64,000 nt of DNA from Channallabes apus (GCA_030522415.1 CM060131.1:2056501-2120500); one strand, 5' to 3'; counted from the stretch's first letter, positions 44,004-56,806 are shown. Notes: generated from the letters alone by a model not told the origin. Numbers and translations are program-made.

Positions 44004-44264
44004 CATAATTTATGTAATGTTTGCTATCAAATGTTAAAGAACGAATGATGTCCACTAAACTCACCTCAGAGTCTTTGACAGTCTTTAACAGAGTTATTGG
44101 ACTCACCATTTCCACCATGGGTTTATTAACCTGTTCTATATGCGCACACCACCCAGCTGGAAAGTAGGACTTTCTATGTTCTTTCATATGGCTGTCCATA
44201 GAGGAACAATTTGTTTTTAAATCTGAGAAAGTGAGTCTTCTACGTCTTTGACATGAATATACAA
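44004..44264. other. Non-coding stretch, no gene recognised
   Basis: A short minus-strand open frame (44199-43990) has no motif. Nothing else seen. Confidence 0.35.
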
Positions 44265-44765
44265 ACCGGATTCCAAAAAAGTTGGGACACTAAACAAATT
44301 GTGAATAAAAACTGAATGCAATGATGTGGAGATGGCAAATGTCAATATTTTATTCAGAATAGAACATAAATCACGGAGCAAAAGTTTAAACTGAGAAAAT
44401 GTATCATTTTAAGGGAAAAATATGGTCTCAAAATGTCATGGTGTCAACAAATCCCAAAAAAGTTGGGACAAGGCCATTTTCACCACTGTGTGGCATCTCC
44501 CCTTCTTCTTACAACACTCAACAGACGTCTGGGGACCGAGGAGACCAGTTTCTCAAATTTAGAAATAGGAATGCTCTCCCATTCTTGTCTAATACAGGCC
44601 TCTAACTGTTCAATCGTCTTGGGCCTTCTTTGTCGCATCTTCCTCTTTATGATGCGCCAAATGTTCTCTATAGGGGAAAGATCTGGACTGCAGACTGGCC
44701 ATTTCAGTACCCGGATCCTTCTCCTACGCAGCCATGATGTTGTGATCACACAAATCTGAGGAAAA
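44265..44765 (-). pseudogene. Tc1/mariner-superfamily transposon fragment, C-terminal
   Basis: The end starts near cggattccaaaaaagttggg, repeated internally as aaatcccaaaaaagttggga, so again two direct repeats in the end. The minus-strand frame (about 44752-44480) reads WPVCSPDLSPIENIWRIIKR, KTIEQLEACIRQEWESIP and RRGDATQW, the last third of an IS630/Tc1-type transposase with the final catalytic Glu (PIEN). It is cut at about 44765 by the next element's sequence. Confidence 0.8.
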
Positions 44766-45760
44766 AAATATGGAATCACCAAATAAAAACACTACTTGTA
44801 CTTTGTTGCACCACCTCTGGCTTTTATAACAGCTTGAATTCTCTGAGGCATGGATTTAACTAATGTCAAACAGTATACTTCATCAGTCTGTCTCCAGCTT
44901 TGTCTTATTGCAGTTGCCAGATCAGCTTTGCAGGTTGGAGCCTTGTCGTGGACCATTTTCTTTAATTTCCACTACAGATTTTCAATTGGATTAAGGTCCG
45001 GACTATTTGCAGGCCATGCCATTGACATTATATGTCTTTCCTGTAGGAACGTTTTCACAGATTTTGCCCTATGGCACGATGCATTATCATCCTGAAAAAT
45101 GATGCAACCATCACCAAACATACTTTCAATTGATGGAATAAGAAAAGTGTCCAAAATCTCAACATAAACTTGTGCATTTATAGAAGATGTAATGACTGCC
45201 ATGTCTCCCATACCTTTACCTGACATACAACCCCATATCAATAATGATTGTGGAAATTTGCATGTTTTCTTCAGGCAGTTGTCTTTATAAATTTCATTGG
45301 AACGGCACCAAACAAAAGTTCCAGCATCATCACCTTGCGCAATGCAGATTCGTGATTCATCACTGAATATAACTCTCATCCAGTCATCCGCAGTCCAAGA
45401 TTGTCTTTCTTTAGCCCACTGAAACCTTGTTTTTTTCTGTTTAGATGTTAATGATGGTTTTCTTTTGGCTTTTCTGTATGTAAATCCCATTTCTTTTAGG
45501 CGATTTCTTACTGTCCGGTCACAGACATTGACTCCACTTTCTGCCCATTTGTTCCTCATTTGTTTTGTTGTGCATTTTCTGTTTTCAAGGCATATTGCTT
45601 TAAGTTTTCTATCTTGACGCTTTGATGTCTTTCTTGGTCTAAAAACATTGTACAATGTAAAGCATACCAAACCGCTTGACAAAATCTGTCCCCTTTCCAC
45701 ATACTGCCATCTTGTGGCCATAAACTGTAACTGTGCCTAAGGAAATTAATCTCAAACATG
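44766..45760 (-). mobile_element. Tc1-like element fragment, 3' end present
   Basis: Sequence from aaaaaatatggaatcaccaa to about 45760 carries a second, different Tc1 transposase. The right (transposase 5') end is replaced by unrelated DNA after ccatcttgtggccataaact, so one terminal repeat is absent. Directly abutting the 44265-44765 fragment, it probably inserted into it. Confidence 0.75.
44792..45721 (-). pseudogene. Tc1-like transposase, one nonsense change, N-terminally truncated
   Basis: From 45721 the frame reads RPRKTSKRQDRKLKAICLEN, RNKWAESGVNVCDRTVRNRL (second HTH), then VIFSDESRICIAQGD (first Asp), SLLIWGCMSGKG, IIFQDDNASCHRAKSV (second Asp) and [10 protein letters not shown] followed by TAG at 44972-44974 where relatives have Trp. 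After the stop the same frame continues WKLKKMVHDKAPTCKADLAT and RIQAVIKARGGATKYK to a stop at 44792. Only one nonsense codon separates it from an open frame, but the first HTH (~60 aa) is replaced by unrelated residues. Confidence 0.88.
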
Positions 45761-47182
45761 AAATGAAAGTGTAAGGCTACGTTTACACTGCCAGGTAAAT
45801 GTGACCCAATTCCGATTTTTTTGCTCATATGTGACACATATCGCATATGTTCTATGTCCGTGTAAACAGGAAAAAAACGCATGGAAGACAAAAAGACAGA
45901 ACACAAAATAAAGAATGGACTGAACAAGAAAGTTCTATTTCCAAAATGTGTGTAGGTACCACATACATCTGTACAAGCAATACTATGCTAGTATGACAAC
46001 CATACTGCCAAAAAATAATATGCCTTGTGTCTCCTAGAGATTAACCTAATTTTGTTAAAAAAGAACAAAGCACAAATCTCAAAACACCTTGTGAAGACAG
46101 CGGATGAATCAGATACAAAACAAGTTCTATATTAACATAACCTGAATGGCAACTCAGCCATGAACAAGCCACTGCTCCAAGGGTTAGGGTTAGGGTCGGG
46201 GTAACCCTATACCTAACCCTAGCAAATATCTAATTAAGCATGCACTTATCCCCTCATATCTACATCTAAAACTAGTAACCCCCCCCCCCCCCAACAAAGT
46301 GTGATGCAAAAAAAAAAAAAAAGTCCAATATTAAACTCAGTGAACCAACAATGAACCTGATAACTGATTCTTGTTCTCAATTTCTGTCATTTTCCAGACA
46401 AACATCCGGCGGAAGATCATCATCTTCAACTTAGACATTAAACTAAGTATGGGACATTAAACAAGCGGTGCTGGATCTAGATCAGGCCACTTTGCGAGGT
46501 AGAAAAAAGCTACAATTATATTATCAGCCTGGTATGACTCAATTCTTTTTTTTTTTTTACCCTGTGACACAGGTCTGATTTTTTCTTAGGGTTTTCTAAA
46601 TGAACAAATCTGATATGACCTGAATGAGAATGGCAAATTGGAATTGAGCATTGGCAGGGCAGGATTTCATAGCAGTCCTAGCAATAGCTGATGAAATAGC
46701 TAAAGCAAAGCATTTTTTCTGCTTCTTTTTTTTTTTTACTTTTTCTGGACCATAACAAATATAGCCAACTAACGGCTTTTTATCCTCCCAAGCAAAATCC
46801 CAAGAATGTTTTTTTTTCTTCTAAAATCACGTTGAAATGAAGGAGTAATCATTCTAAGCAGTTTTGTGGAACTGTAACCTTAGTAAAAAGGCTGGTTTCT
46901 TTGCACAAGTTGTAATTTTCTGAAGCAAGGACAAGTATTTCCTTACATTATATTGGGAATCTTTATTAATTGTGAAACTAGCAAAAAATAATCACTTCGC
47001 CTTTAATTTAATTAAATTGGTTGCTTTTCAGCCTGAAATGAAGACACAGTTTTTGTTTTATCCAGCTGCACTCAGTGCAACTTTTAATATCCAAGTAAAA
47101 AATATAATGCCGAAAAAAAAAAAGTAAAAAAAGAGTGTATATAAAGGGATTGTAAGGTAGGGCAAGTATGTACTATACTATA
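45761..47182. other. Non-coding stretch with MITE-like and telomere-like pieces
   Basis: 45773-45870 (ggctacgtttacactgcc, ccaattccgatttttttgctc) resembles ends of short fish DNA transposons, but I found no matching opposite end. Poly(C) at 46279-46292, several A/T runs, and a telomere-like piece at 46181-46222. No gene. Confidence 0.4.
46181..46222. repeat. Short telomere-like fold-back
   Basis: gggttagggttagggtcggg followed by gtaaccctatacctaaccct: about two and a half TTAGGG units facing an inverted CCCTAA stretch. Too short to be more than an interstitial trace. Confidence 0.7.
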
Positions 47183-47593
47183 CTATGAAGGCATGGTGCT
47201 TCTACACAATATGCAGTACGATACTGGATGTTCAATTTGTGCAAATAACAATAATTTAAAGACGGTTGTAAGATGGTTGTGCAAATAACAATGATTTAAT
47301 GATGGTTGTAAGATCCAATTTAACTGTTTATGTGAAATTGTGAGGGGAAGTAGTGTTGTAGGCTGTCCACTGTCATCTCCACAGTTTTGAACGTGTTCAG
47401 CTCCAGGTCGTACTGACTGCACAGAGCACCAGGCGTTCCACCTCCTGTCAATATGCAGACTTTAATGAGTGTAATGTATTTTGCAAATTTCAGGAGTTTG
47501 ACAGCTGCGTCTTTTGATGTGCAGTCGTAGTGTACAGGGAGAATAGCATAGGGGAGAGGACACATCCTTGCGGAGCACCAGTGCTGACTGTTT
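47183..47593 (-). pseudogene. Old LINE, RT part downstream of the L2 insertion
   Basis: Minus strand from 47593 reads TVSTGAPQGCVLSPMLFSLY, then TSKDAAVKLLKFAKYITLI (block C, FADD decayed to FAKY) and LELNTFKTVEMTVDS. It continues the protein from 52678-53795 in the same orientation; the L2 sits between SSTQT and VSTGAPQG. A 40-bp unit (gtgcaaataacaa..gatggttgtaagat) is duplicated in its 3' UTR at 47239-47315. Confidence 0.85.
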
Positions 47594-47682
47594 CCTGTTT
47601 TCGTATTGTTGCCGCGAAAGTTTCGCAACGCGCGAGTTTCCTCAACTAAACAACTAAAACTCCGACACAGAGGTACGTTATC

Positions 47683-48588
47683 ATGTCTACCGTTCAGCTT
47701 GTTCAGTGTGTAGAGTGCAGGATGTTTAGACATTCTTCCTCCGTCATTAGTGATAACTTTATTTGTGATAGGTGTGTGTTAGTGAGCACTCTGACGGAGA
47801 AGATATCAGCGTTAGAGGAGCGCATCCAGACTTTAGAGAGGGTTAGAGAGTGTGAGAGCAGCGTTATTCCTGTAGCGGACAGTCTGGGTGCCACAGGCGG
47901 AGATAAACAGCCCCCGACTCCGGCATTAGAGCCCTCACAGCGGGGCGAGTGGGTGACGACTCGGCGGCATACTCGTTCAGCCAAAGCTAACGCTAAGGCT
48001 AGCCCACCGGAGCACACCTCCTCTGCGCGTCACGTGTCCAACAGGTTTGCTCTCCTCAGTGCTGCACCCGCTGAGAAACCTGAAAGAGCTCTGGTTATAG
48101 GAGACTCTATACTGAGACACGTGACATTAGCTAGACCTTTAGGGGCGCCAGCGGCAGTGGTTAGGTGTATCCCGGGAGCCAGAGCACCGGACATAGCAGG
48201 TAATCTTAGGGCTCTAGGACAGCATAGGTTCTCTAAGATAGTGGTACATGCTGGAGCTAATGATATACGCCTTCGTCAGTCAGAGGTTAGTAAGAGTAAC
48301 TTTACAGAGGTGTTTAAATTAGCGAAGGCGATGTCCGATGAAGTAGTATGCTCTGGTCCCATCCCAATGAGACGTGGCGACATAGCTTACAGCAGGTTAT
48401 GGTCGCTGAACCGCTGGATGTCCAGGTGGTGCTCCAAAAATAATGTGGGCTACATAGACAATTGGAAGACCTTTGAGGGCAAAGCTGGCCTGTTAGGGCG
48501 GGACGGTGTCCATCCCACTCGGGAAGGTGCTGCTCTCATTTCCTGTAGTATAGCTCATAGTCTCAGTAGAGGTCTAGTTAATCGGTGA
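47683..48588 (+). CDS. L2 ORF1: zinc-binding N terminus and SGNH esterase-like domain, 301 aa
   Basis: ORF1 proteins of CR1/L2 LINEs accompany the RNA; several carry an esterase-like domain of unclear role. Here the N terminus has C9-x2-C12 and C28-x2-C31 (CVECRMF, FICDRC), a PHD-like zinc site, then a short coiled coil (TEKISALEERIQTLERVREC, 38-57) and a disordered basic linker. The hydrolase part has block I VIGDSILRH (Ser142), GAND (191-194) and DGVHP (Asp274, His277), the Ser-Asn-Asp/His set of SGNH hydrolases. ATG at 47683 follows 89 bp of 5' UTR. It ends at TGA 48586-48588, in the same frame as ORF2. Confidence 0.92.
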   Translation: MSTVQLVQCVECRMFRHSSSVISDNFICDRCVLVSTLTEKISALEERIQTLERVRECESSVIPVADSLGATGGDKQPPTPALEPSQRGEWVTTRRHTRSAKANAKASPPEHTSSARHVSNRFALLSAAPAEKPERALVIGDSILRHVTLARPLGAPAAVVRCIPGARAPDIAGNLRALGQHRFSKIVVHAGANDIRLRQSEVSKSNFTEVFKLAKAMSDEVVCSGPIPMRRGDIAYSRLWSLNRWMSRWCSKNNVGYIDNWKTFEGKAGLLGRDGVHPTREGAALISCSIAHSLSRGLVNR

Positions 48589-48684
48589 CAATCCAGAGCC
48601 CAGGCCAGGGAGCAGACAGACAGGCTAAACCAACCGTCTGCTAGCTGCATAGAGTCGTCACTCAGGGTTCACCATATTGAGACT

Positions 48685-51657
48685 GTGTCTGTTCCCCGAT
48701 CTAAGCAAAAATGTAGAAAGACCCAGAAAGTCTGTTTCAATAATCTAATTAACATAAAGTCCACAAACTCCGATCATACTGAATGCGCAGCCGGCACCTC
48801 TGATCTGAAGCTAGGATTGTTAAATATTAGATCTCTCACATCAAAAGCAGTTATTGTTAATGAAATTATCACAGATCAGGCGTTTGATATACTCTGTTTA
48901 ACTGAAACATGGGTTAAACAGGACGAGTATGTAGCTCTAAATGAAGCTAGTCCTCCTGGATACAGCTACATACACCAGCCTCGGTTAACTGGTAGAGGAG
49001 GAGGCGTCGCAGTTATTCATAATGATAATCTGTCTATCGTACAAAAACACCGACACAAATTTAACTCATTTGAAATTCTCTATAGTAACATAAGTGTATT
49101 TAAGTATATTAAATCAGCTCAGTCGATTCCACTAATTATAATTTACAGACCTCCAGGGCCGTATTCTGAATTTCTTAGTGAATTTGCAGATTTCATCTCA
49201 GACCTGGTCATTTCTGTAGACAAAGTGTTAATTGCTGGAGATTTTAACATTCATTTTGAGAATCCAGAAGACCCTCTGAGAACAGCATTTATATCCATAC
49301 TGGACTCCGTAGGTGTAAATCAGTGTGTAGTAGGACCCACTCATAAAGCAGGTCACACTTTAGATTTAGTAATATTCTTCGGATTAATTATAAGAAATGT
49401 ATTCACAATTCCACTGTCTGAAATTATCTCAGATCACTATCTTGTCTCCATTCAAGTGTGTCACAGTGATAATGTACGCACAGCACCGCGCTACCGTATT
49501 AAACGTACATTCACATCAACTACCACACAGAGTTTTATCAGTAATCTCCCAGAGTTACCAACTTCGATTAGGCCACCGTCTGACCCCACAGAACTCGATC
49601 AGGCGACTGAATATTTAGAGTCGACACTTCGTTGTACCTTAGATAATGTAGCTCCAGCTAAAAGAAAAATTATTAGAGATAAGAAACTCGCTCCCTGGTA
49701 TAACGATCACACGCGCACTTTAAAACAGACTGCTCGGAAATTAGAGCGTAAATGGCGTCAAACTAAATTGTTGGTATTTCAAATAGCATGGAAAGAGAGC
49801 ATCCTGAACTATAGGAAAGCTCTTAGTGTAGCTAGATCAACGTATCTCTCCACTCTTATAGAAGAAAATAAAAATAATCCTAGATTTTTATTTAATACCG
49901 TAGCCAAATTAACCAGAAATAAGACCACTACAGAAATCTCCACAACAACATCATGCAATAGTGAGGACTTCATGAACTTTTTTAATAATAAAATTGTAAA
50001 TATCAGGCATAAAATTGAGGCTTTGAAACCAAACAATGTAATTGATACTGATGTTAACCTAGCCATGTCAGATTCAAACCTAGAATACTTTACTCCTCTT
50101 GAAGAGAATGAACTAATTTCACTCATCTCTTCTGCAAATTCATCAACCTGTATATTAGATCCTATACCGACACATTTTCTTAAACAGATAGTACCAGTAA
50201 TAACAGAACCGATGTTGAGAATAATTAATTCCTCACTCAGCATTGGTTATGTTCCAAAATCTTTTAAAGTAGCAGTTATTAAACCAATAATTAAGAAACC
50301 TGACCTTGACCCCTGTCAGCTGTCCAATTACAGGCCAATATCAAACCTCCCCTTTATCTCTAAGATTCTGGAAAAGATAGTAGCGGAGCAGCTATGCTCA
50401 TATCTACATAGAAATCGCATACATGAACTGTATCAGTCAGGATTTAGGCCTCATCACAGCACAGAAACAGCACTCGTTAAAGTAGTAAATGACCTCCTAT
50501 TGGCCTCTGATCAGGGTTGTGTAACTATGCTTGTATTACTCGACCTCAGTGCAGCGTTTGATACCATTGATCATGCTATTCTTCTTCACAGATTAGAAAA
50601 TTTAGTAGGAATTAAGGGTACAGCCCTCTCCTGGCTCAGATCCTATTTGACCGATCGTTATCAGTATGTAGACTTAAATGGTGATTATTCTGCATGTTCT
50701 CTAGTGGAGTTTGGCGTTCCGCAGGGTTCAGTTTTAGGCCCACTGCTTTTTTCCCTTTACATGCTTCCTCTGGGCAACATAATCCGTAAGCATGGTATTA
50801 GTTTTCATTGTTATGCTGACGACACACAGCTATACGTCTCTACAAAACCTGATGAGAAAAACCATCTTACTAAAGTTGAGCAATGTGTTCAGGACATAAG
50901 AAATTGGATGCTAATTAACTTCCTTCTGCTTAATCCGGATAAGACAGAAGTTCTAGTCATAGGACCGCATACAGCTAGAAGTAAAATCTTAGATCACACC
51001 GTAACTTTAGATGGCCTTTCCGTTCCGCCAAGTGCAACAGTAAAAGACCTCGGCGTGATTATAGATTCCAGCCTTTCATTTGAAGCTCATGTAGATAATA
51101 TCACCAGGATAGCATTCTTTCACCTTAGAAATATCGCCAAAATAAGAAATATATTGTCGCTAAATGATGCAGAAAAACTAGTTCATGCTTTTATCACTTC
51201 TAGGTTGGACTATTGTAATGCCTTACTGTCTGGTTGTTCAGTTAGGTGCATAAACAAGCTTCAGCTAGTCCAAAATGCAGCAGCGAGAGTCCTCACTAGA
51301 ACCAGAAGATATGAGCACATCACCCCTATCCTATCTTCACTGCATTGGCTCCCTGTGAAATTTCGCATTGATTTTAAAATACTACTCTTGACATATAAGG
51401 CATTAAATGGTCTCGCGCCGCAGTATCTGAGCGAACTGCTAGTGTCTTACGATCCGCCACGCCTACTTCGGTCAAAGGATGCAGGCTGCTTATCAGTACC
51501 GCGTATTATGAAAACTACAGCTGGGGGCAGAGCTTTTTCTTACAAAGCCCCAAAATTATGGAATAGTCTTCCAAATAGTGTTCGGGACTCAGACACAGTC
51601 TCAGTGTTTAAGTCTAGGCTAAAAACCTATTTATTTAACCAAGCATTTTATAAATAG
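48685..51657 (+). CDS. L2 ORF2: AP endonuclease-reverse transcriptase, ~990 aa
   Basis: Endonuclease and RT for target-primed retrotransposition. Endonuclease: [20 protein letters not shown] (Glu74), [82 protein letters not shown] (block A), [17 protein letters not shown] (block B), [12 protein letters not shown] (block C, YADD near 50812), [12 protein letters not shown], then C-terminal [41 protein letters not shown]. No stop or shift. The frame is open back to the ORF1 TGA (48586-48588); 48685 is a GTG and the first in-frame ATG comes only about 428 codons later, after the endonuclease. Confidence 0.95.
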   Translation: MSVPRSKQKCRKTQKVCFNNLINIKSTNSDHTECAAGTSDLKLGLLNIRSLTSKAVIVNEIITDQAFDILCLTETWVKQDEYVALNEASPPGYSYIHQPRLTGRGGGVAVIHNDNLSIVQKHRHKFNSFEILYSNISVFKYIKSAQSIPLIIIYRPPGPYSEFLSEFADFISDLVISVDKVLIAGDFNIHFENPEDPLRTAFISILDSVGVNQCVVGPTHKAGHTLDLVIFFGLIIRNVFTIPLSEIISDHYLVSIQVCHSDNVRTAPRYRIKRTFTSTTTQSFISNLPELPTSIRPPSDPTELDQATEYLESTLRCTLDNVAPAKRKIIRDKKLAPWYNDHTRTLKQTARKLERKWRQTKLLVFQIAWKESILNYRKALSVARSTYLSTLIEENKNNPRFLFNTVAKLTRNKTTTEISTTTSCNSEDFMNFFNNKIVNIRHKIEALKPNNVIDTDVNLAMSDSNLEYFTPLEENELISLISSANSSTCILDPIPTHFLKQIVPVITEPMLRIINSSLSIGYVPKSFKVAVIKPIIKKPDLDPCQLSNYRPISNLPFISKILEKIVAEQLCSYLHRNRIHELYQSGFRPHHSTETALVKVVNDLLLASDQGCVTMLVLLDLSAAFDTIDHAILLHRLENLVGIKGTALSWLRSYLTDRYQYVDLNGDYSACSLVEFGVPQGSVLGPLLFSLYMLPLGNIIRKHGISFHCYADDTQLYVSTKPDEKNHLTKVEQCVQDIRNWMLINFLLLNPDKTEVLVIGPHTARSKILDHTVTLDGLSVPPSATVKDLGVIIDSSLSFEAHVDNITRIAFFHLRNIAKIRNILSLNDAEKLVHAFITSRLDYCNALLSGCSVRCINKLQLVQNAAARVLTRTRRYEHITPILSSLHWLPVKFRIDFKILLLTYKALNGLAPQYLSELLVSYDPPRLLRSKDAGCLSVPRIMKTTAGGRAFSYKAPKLWNSLPNSVRDSDTVSVFKSRLKTYLFNQAFYK

Positions 51658-52672
51658 ATTTGCCATAAGGTAAAGGAGCAGATCTGGGGGACTCATGGAC
51701 GTAGAGTATTATGGTGAACTGGTATGTTTAGATGCTGTCTTCCTCAGTCTCATTTGATCACTCAGGTTTGTTGACGGTGAGGTGATTGTTTGCTTTACAT
51801 CTCAGGGAGCCCTCATGTTTGTGTTTCCTTCTGGCTCTCCCTTTTAGTTATGCTGTCATAATTAGTCCTGCCGGAGTCCCTGCTTGCACTCTACAGTAAA
51901 TATACATTCACGTTAGACATTGTGACTGTGACCATACCTAATTGCAATCTCTCCTCCTCTTCTCTTCCTCCCCCTCTTTCTCTTTCCTCTCTCCCCCTGT
52001 CTCCCCCTTTCACTCTTTCTCTCTCTCTCTCTGTCGAGCTACACATGTGGTTCCTGAGCTGCCAGTGATCCAGACTCCCTCTGCCCTTCGGACCTGTCTG
52101 ATCCATCCTGGTGCCCGGTTTCTGGTTGGAGGTCTCACCGCATGGATGCCCCGTGTGTCTCTTTAGGATGCGTCTGGTGTCTGGGGATGATTCTCTATAC
52201 TTAAAAGACGGTTCTGGCCTCGACTGGTGTGGTCAGCTGTTTCTCTGAGGACTTGACAATTCGATAGTTCAGGACTGGAACTTTCTACAAGTCTATCTGA
52301 GTCTCGAATAACTACTGGACTCCATTTTACATCAAGTATTATAACATCAATTAACATCAACTATTATAGCTGAACCTAACACTTAACACTATATAAATGC
52401 AGATCATTTCCTGCTATCTGTTTCACCCAGATGAGGATGGGTTCCCTGTCGAGTCTGGTTCCTCTCAAGGTTTCTTCCTATTACCGTCTCAGGGAGTTTT
52501 TCCTTGCCACTGTCGCCCTCGGGCTTGCTCGCCAGGGAATATCTGAACATTTTGATTCATACACATTCACATTCCATACAAACTTAAATAATTCTTTTGA
52601 TTGTGTAAAGCTGTTTTGAGACAATGTCAATTGTTAAAAGCGCTATACAAATAAAATTGAATTGAATTGAAT
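51658..52672 (+). other. L2 3' UTR with (AATTG)n tail
   Basis: Contains a CT-rich stretch (51950-52032), the gggttccctgtcgagtctgg and caaggtttcttcctattacc block typical of fish L2 3' ends, ctgttttgagacaatgtcaa, and gcgctatacaaataaaattg before 4 to 5 aattg units. The last structured segment is probably recognised by the L2 RT. Confidence 0.85.
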
Positions 52673-52677
52673 TGTTT

Positions 52678-53795
52678 GTGTGCTAGAAGTAACTCCTCCC
52701 AGCCTCGCCTGCTGTTTCCTGTCTGTCAGGAAACTGGTGATTCACTGACATGTGGCAGGATGTACAGTAAGCTGTAGGAGTTTAGAGGAAAGGATGTCTG
52801 GGATTATCGTGTTAAAAGCCGAGCGAAAGTCAACGAACAGAATTATTGCATAGGTCCCTGAGCAGTTGAGATGCTGGAGGATGTACTGCAGCCCCATGTT
52901 AACTGCATCATCCACTGACTTGTTTGCTTGGTATGCAAACTAAAGAGGATCTAACAGCTGCTCTGTAATGTTCCTTAGGTAGGCCAATACAAGTCGTTCA
53001 AAGGACTTCATGACCACAGATGTTAGAGCTATAAGGCCTGTAGTTATTCAGACCTGTGATGAAGGGTTTCTTGGGGACCAGGATGAGCCAGTGGCTTGTT
53101 TGAAGCATGATGGGGCTTGTTTTAAGTTTCTCCCTGTAGGTTGGAATAAGATGAACCAAGCAATGATTAGAATGTCTCAAACCTGCTGGGGATACAGAGT
53201 TATGAACGTCCTTGAGAGCTGTGTAGCAATGATCCAATGTGTTGTTTTCTCTAGTGGGACAGTTAATATGCTGCCTGTATTTTGGTCGTTCACTGGTCAG
53301 ATTTGCTCTGTTAAAGTCTCCAAGAATTAAAAAAATTAATCTGGATATTTTTGTTCCAGGGCAGATATTTGGTCTGGCAGGTCATGCAGTGCCTCACTCA
53401 CATTCACCTGGGTGGAATGTAACCACCGACCAGAATAAAAGAGGAAGATTCTCGTGGTAAATAAAAGGGTTTACAGTTTATAAACAATTATTGCAGGTGT
53501 GTGCTGCAGTATTTATTTAGCACTTTGACATCTGTACACCAACCTGCATTTATGTAGAAGCGAACTCTGGTGCCTTTTGTTATCCCCCATAGCTCCGGTA
53601 CACGATCCACATGGTGTAGATGTAATCCATTGTCTGGGTTAGAGTCGCTGAGCCAGGTTTCAGTGAAGCAGAGAGCAGCAAAATCTTTGTTTGTCTGGGT
53701 AAGAAAAACAGCTCATCTATTTCATTTGGCAGGGAGTGGAGTTTCGCCAGGTGAATTGATGGGAGTGTAGTTCTAAATTCCCGCTGTCCATTCAA
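52678..53795 (-). pseudogene. Old LINE, endonuclease and RT part upstream of the L2 insertion
   Basis: Minus strand reads TLPSIHLAKLHSLPNEIDEL at 53765, then MDHCYTALKDV and SNHCLVHLIPTYREKLK (endonuclease end) joined almost directly to VPKKPFITGLNNYRP (RT block 2), so ~1 kb between was deleted. Then VDDAVNMGLQYILQHLNCSG, IILFVDFRSAFNTIIPD (block A) and ITSFLTDRKQQARLGG up to SSTQT at 52678. Same CR1/L2/Rex1-like type as at 10639 but a different family, more decayed. Confidence 0.82.
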
Positions 53796-54064
53796 TTAAG
53801 ATTTCTAATAAAATTCCTGGATTGGTAAAAACTGGAGAAAAGTCTGGAATGAATTGCTTTTAATTAATTGATGTTAAGCAGTTCTTCACTAGTACAGATG
53901 TCGCCATTAAAAACGCACGTTTCGAGAAAAGGGATCCCGTGACTTGCCGCGGCTTTGCGCGGCTGCGTGCAGGAAGCTGTGAAAATGCCCTTCATTACCT
54001 GTAGGGGCAGTCGTGTTTCAGTCTGAAGTATTGTGTGTCTACTGAAGCCGAAAATGTGTCCAAA

Positions 54065-56125
54065 TTAAACCGCGCATGCGTGTTTGGAGACGCTGTGCCC
54101 GCGCTGTGGATCAGTCGGTTGGGGATCATCACGGAGATACTACACGGCGTGGCTGGAGCTGGAGTTTGTCGTGTCCGAGGTAAGTTTACCTTTCTGTTTT
54201 GGATGTGATTCTCGCTTTCATGACTCCCAATTAATGTTTATCTTAATCTCAGGACGTACAATTAGCAATATTTCAGTTTTTAATAGTGTGGATATTCACA
54301 AAACACCGTTTTCGTGTAAAAACCTGAACCTACGGAGCCCCCCAGGGGTCCTGTGGTAAATAAATAAATAAATTAAATAATAACGAACCGAGCGCGCGGA
54401 TTAATAAACCGAGATGTGTGTTTCTTACCACCACCCTTCGTGAAAACGGCGTGTTCAGAGAAAGGCTCGCCAGTGAGATGCCATTTCTGAACAAACTGAG
54501 TCGTGTGTGTTAAAGCATTAAATGGTAAAAGAGCACTAGCAATAAAAGTTTTTTTCTGAATCCGAATTTTATTAATAAGTTACAAGTTAAATTTCAACTG
54601 TAAAGAACCTGTACATATGTTCATACAATATTGACAGCAGCTCTAATTTGTCTAAATCGCATTGCAGACAAGAAAAAGAAGTAGAGTCATCCTGTGACCT
54701 TGCATGCTTAATCATTCCACACATGATTTTTGCTTCTCACTTTTTCCTTAATCTTCGGTTCTGGTTTCGGTCTGTTCTCATGAGTTGTGAAGCGAGAGGA
54801 ACAAAGTATAAATATTGTTCATTTGCTAAATTAAGTATCATGAATTTTAATTGAAGATCTAGCTCTGTATTTTTTCACAGCAGTTTGTGACTGAAAGTGT
54901 GTCTGCATCTGACTTCAGGAGTTTCCTGACCAACGTATCTAATGGTCATATAAAAAAATCATAACGTACAGTTATAAATTACAAAACGTTTCTGTTGGTG
55001 TTTAATTTTCTTTCTATGATTAATACTTATTTGTGTTGTTTTATGTTTTGTACATCTTTTCAAATTGAGACCTCATTTGTAAGTTACTGTTATCTCGTTT
55101 TTGTATAAATTAATCAAATGTTTGCTTGTTATTAAATTTATTTTTTTAAATAAAAAAAATAAACGAATCTGTGTTTTATTATTAGCTGAGAGTGTGGTTT
55201 ATTTATTTATTATCATATTTGGTCATTGTAACATGCATTAGGGAGCATTATCTCTGCGACGTGTGTGTGTTATCTGGGAATGAATTAACTTTACTTGATT
55301 ATTTTAAATAAATCTAATTTGTGCATTAAATATAATTATGTAACTTTTACTTGATTTCTTTGATTGTTTAATTATTAAGTAGATTTTACCTGACAATTAC
55401 AGGTGAGTTTTACTTAATATTGGAGCAAAAAAAGTTTACTTAAAATCTATGTGTGCAAATTGTTAAGAGGATTTTATCAAGTAAATCTTACAAGTTCTTT
55501 TTTTCAGTGCATGGGTGAACACGATGATTTAAGAATTTAATTAAGCATGTGTAAATACATATATATGAATATGTGTGTTTACCGTATAAACTTTTTTCTA
55601 TGTACAGGTACAATCAGAAAAATGTAACCAGAAAACAGCATATAACTTTAAACTTACATTGATTAGCAATATAAACAACACACCTATGAGGCTGGACAAT
55701 GGAATAAACTGTGTGGGTGCCAATAATATTAAATATTTATCTGTTAATTCTTTGACAATACTGCTGCTTTTTGTTGGAAACTGGCAGACATAAATATGAA
55801 AAATACTTTAAATAAATTTAAAGGGGATGATGGGCTCAAGCCCCTCTAAAAATGGCCTAGCGATGCCCGTACATATATAATGAAAATATTATGTGTAAAG
55901 AAAATATAATTTATATATTCGTGTTTAATTACAAAAAAAAACCATTTTAATGGTTAGTGATTGTTGCAGACATTCACATTATTTTTTGGGGAAGAGCTTG
56001 GCTTGTACAGGCTACTATACGCTCATCAGCCATCGGCGCCCCGCTGTAACCAGAAGATCAAAGGAGCAGTTATCGGCTGACACATAGCCTTCTGAGTTTG
56101 GAGACCCACAGAACCCCCACTGTAA
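54065..56125. other. Interior of copy C, no gene recognised
   Basis: GC-richer start with an open stretch reading LCPRCGSVGWGSSRRYYTAW and ending at CCGAG|GTAAGT (54180), a good splice donor without an ATG or a recognisable partner exon. The rest is AT-rich with attta runs. No transposase. Confidence 0.4.
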
Positions 56126-56735
<610 letters not shown>

Positions 56736-56760
56736 AGCGCGCGGTCACGTTGTATATACT

Positions 56761-56761
<1 letters not shown>

Positions 56762-56806
<45 letters not shown>
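56762..56806. repeat. (CA)n microsatellite
   Basis: About 22 CA units after gttgtatatactgta. It accounts for the Cys/Val-rich minus-strand open frames. Confidence 0.93.

Larger units (their letters stand above)
47594..52672 (+). mobile_element. Full-length L2 LINE
   Basis: 5,079 bp flanked by TGTTT (47589-47593 and 52673-52677). A short 5' UTR, ORF1, ORF2, a ~1-kb 3' UTR with ggttcctctcaaggtttctt and tttttccttgccactgtcgc, and a tail gcgctatacaaataaaattg ending in (aattg)n repeats, typical for fish L2. Both ORFs are open, so this could be a recently active copy. It interrupts an older LINE at one exact codon junction. Confidence 0.93.

Noticed and set aside
46181..46222. Interstitial telomere array
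   Set aside because: Only two to three units in each orientation; too short to indicate a fusion point.
45773..46640. hAT-type MITE
   Set aside because: The left end looks familiar, but no matching inverted right end or 8-bp duplication was found.
54084..54359. Open frame ending at a good splice donor (CCGAG|GTAAGT)
   Set aside because: No ATG, no partner exon, no recognisable domain, and it lies inside a repeat-family element.
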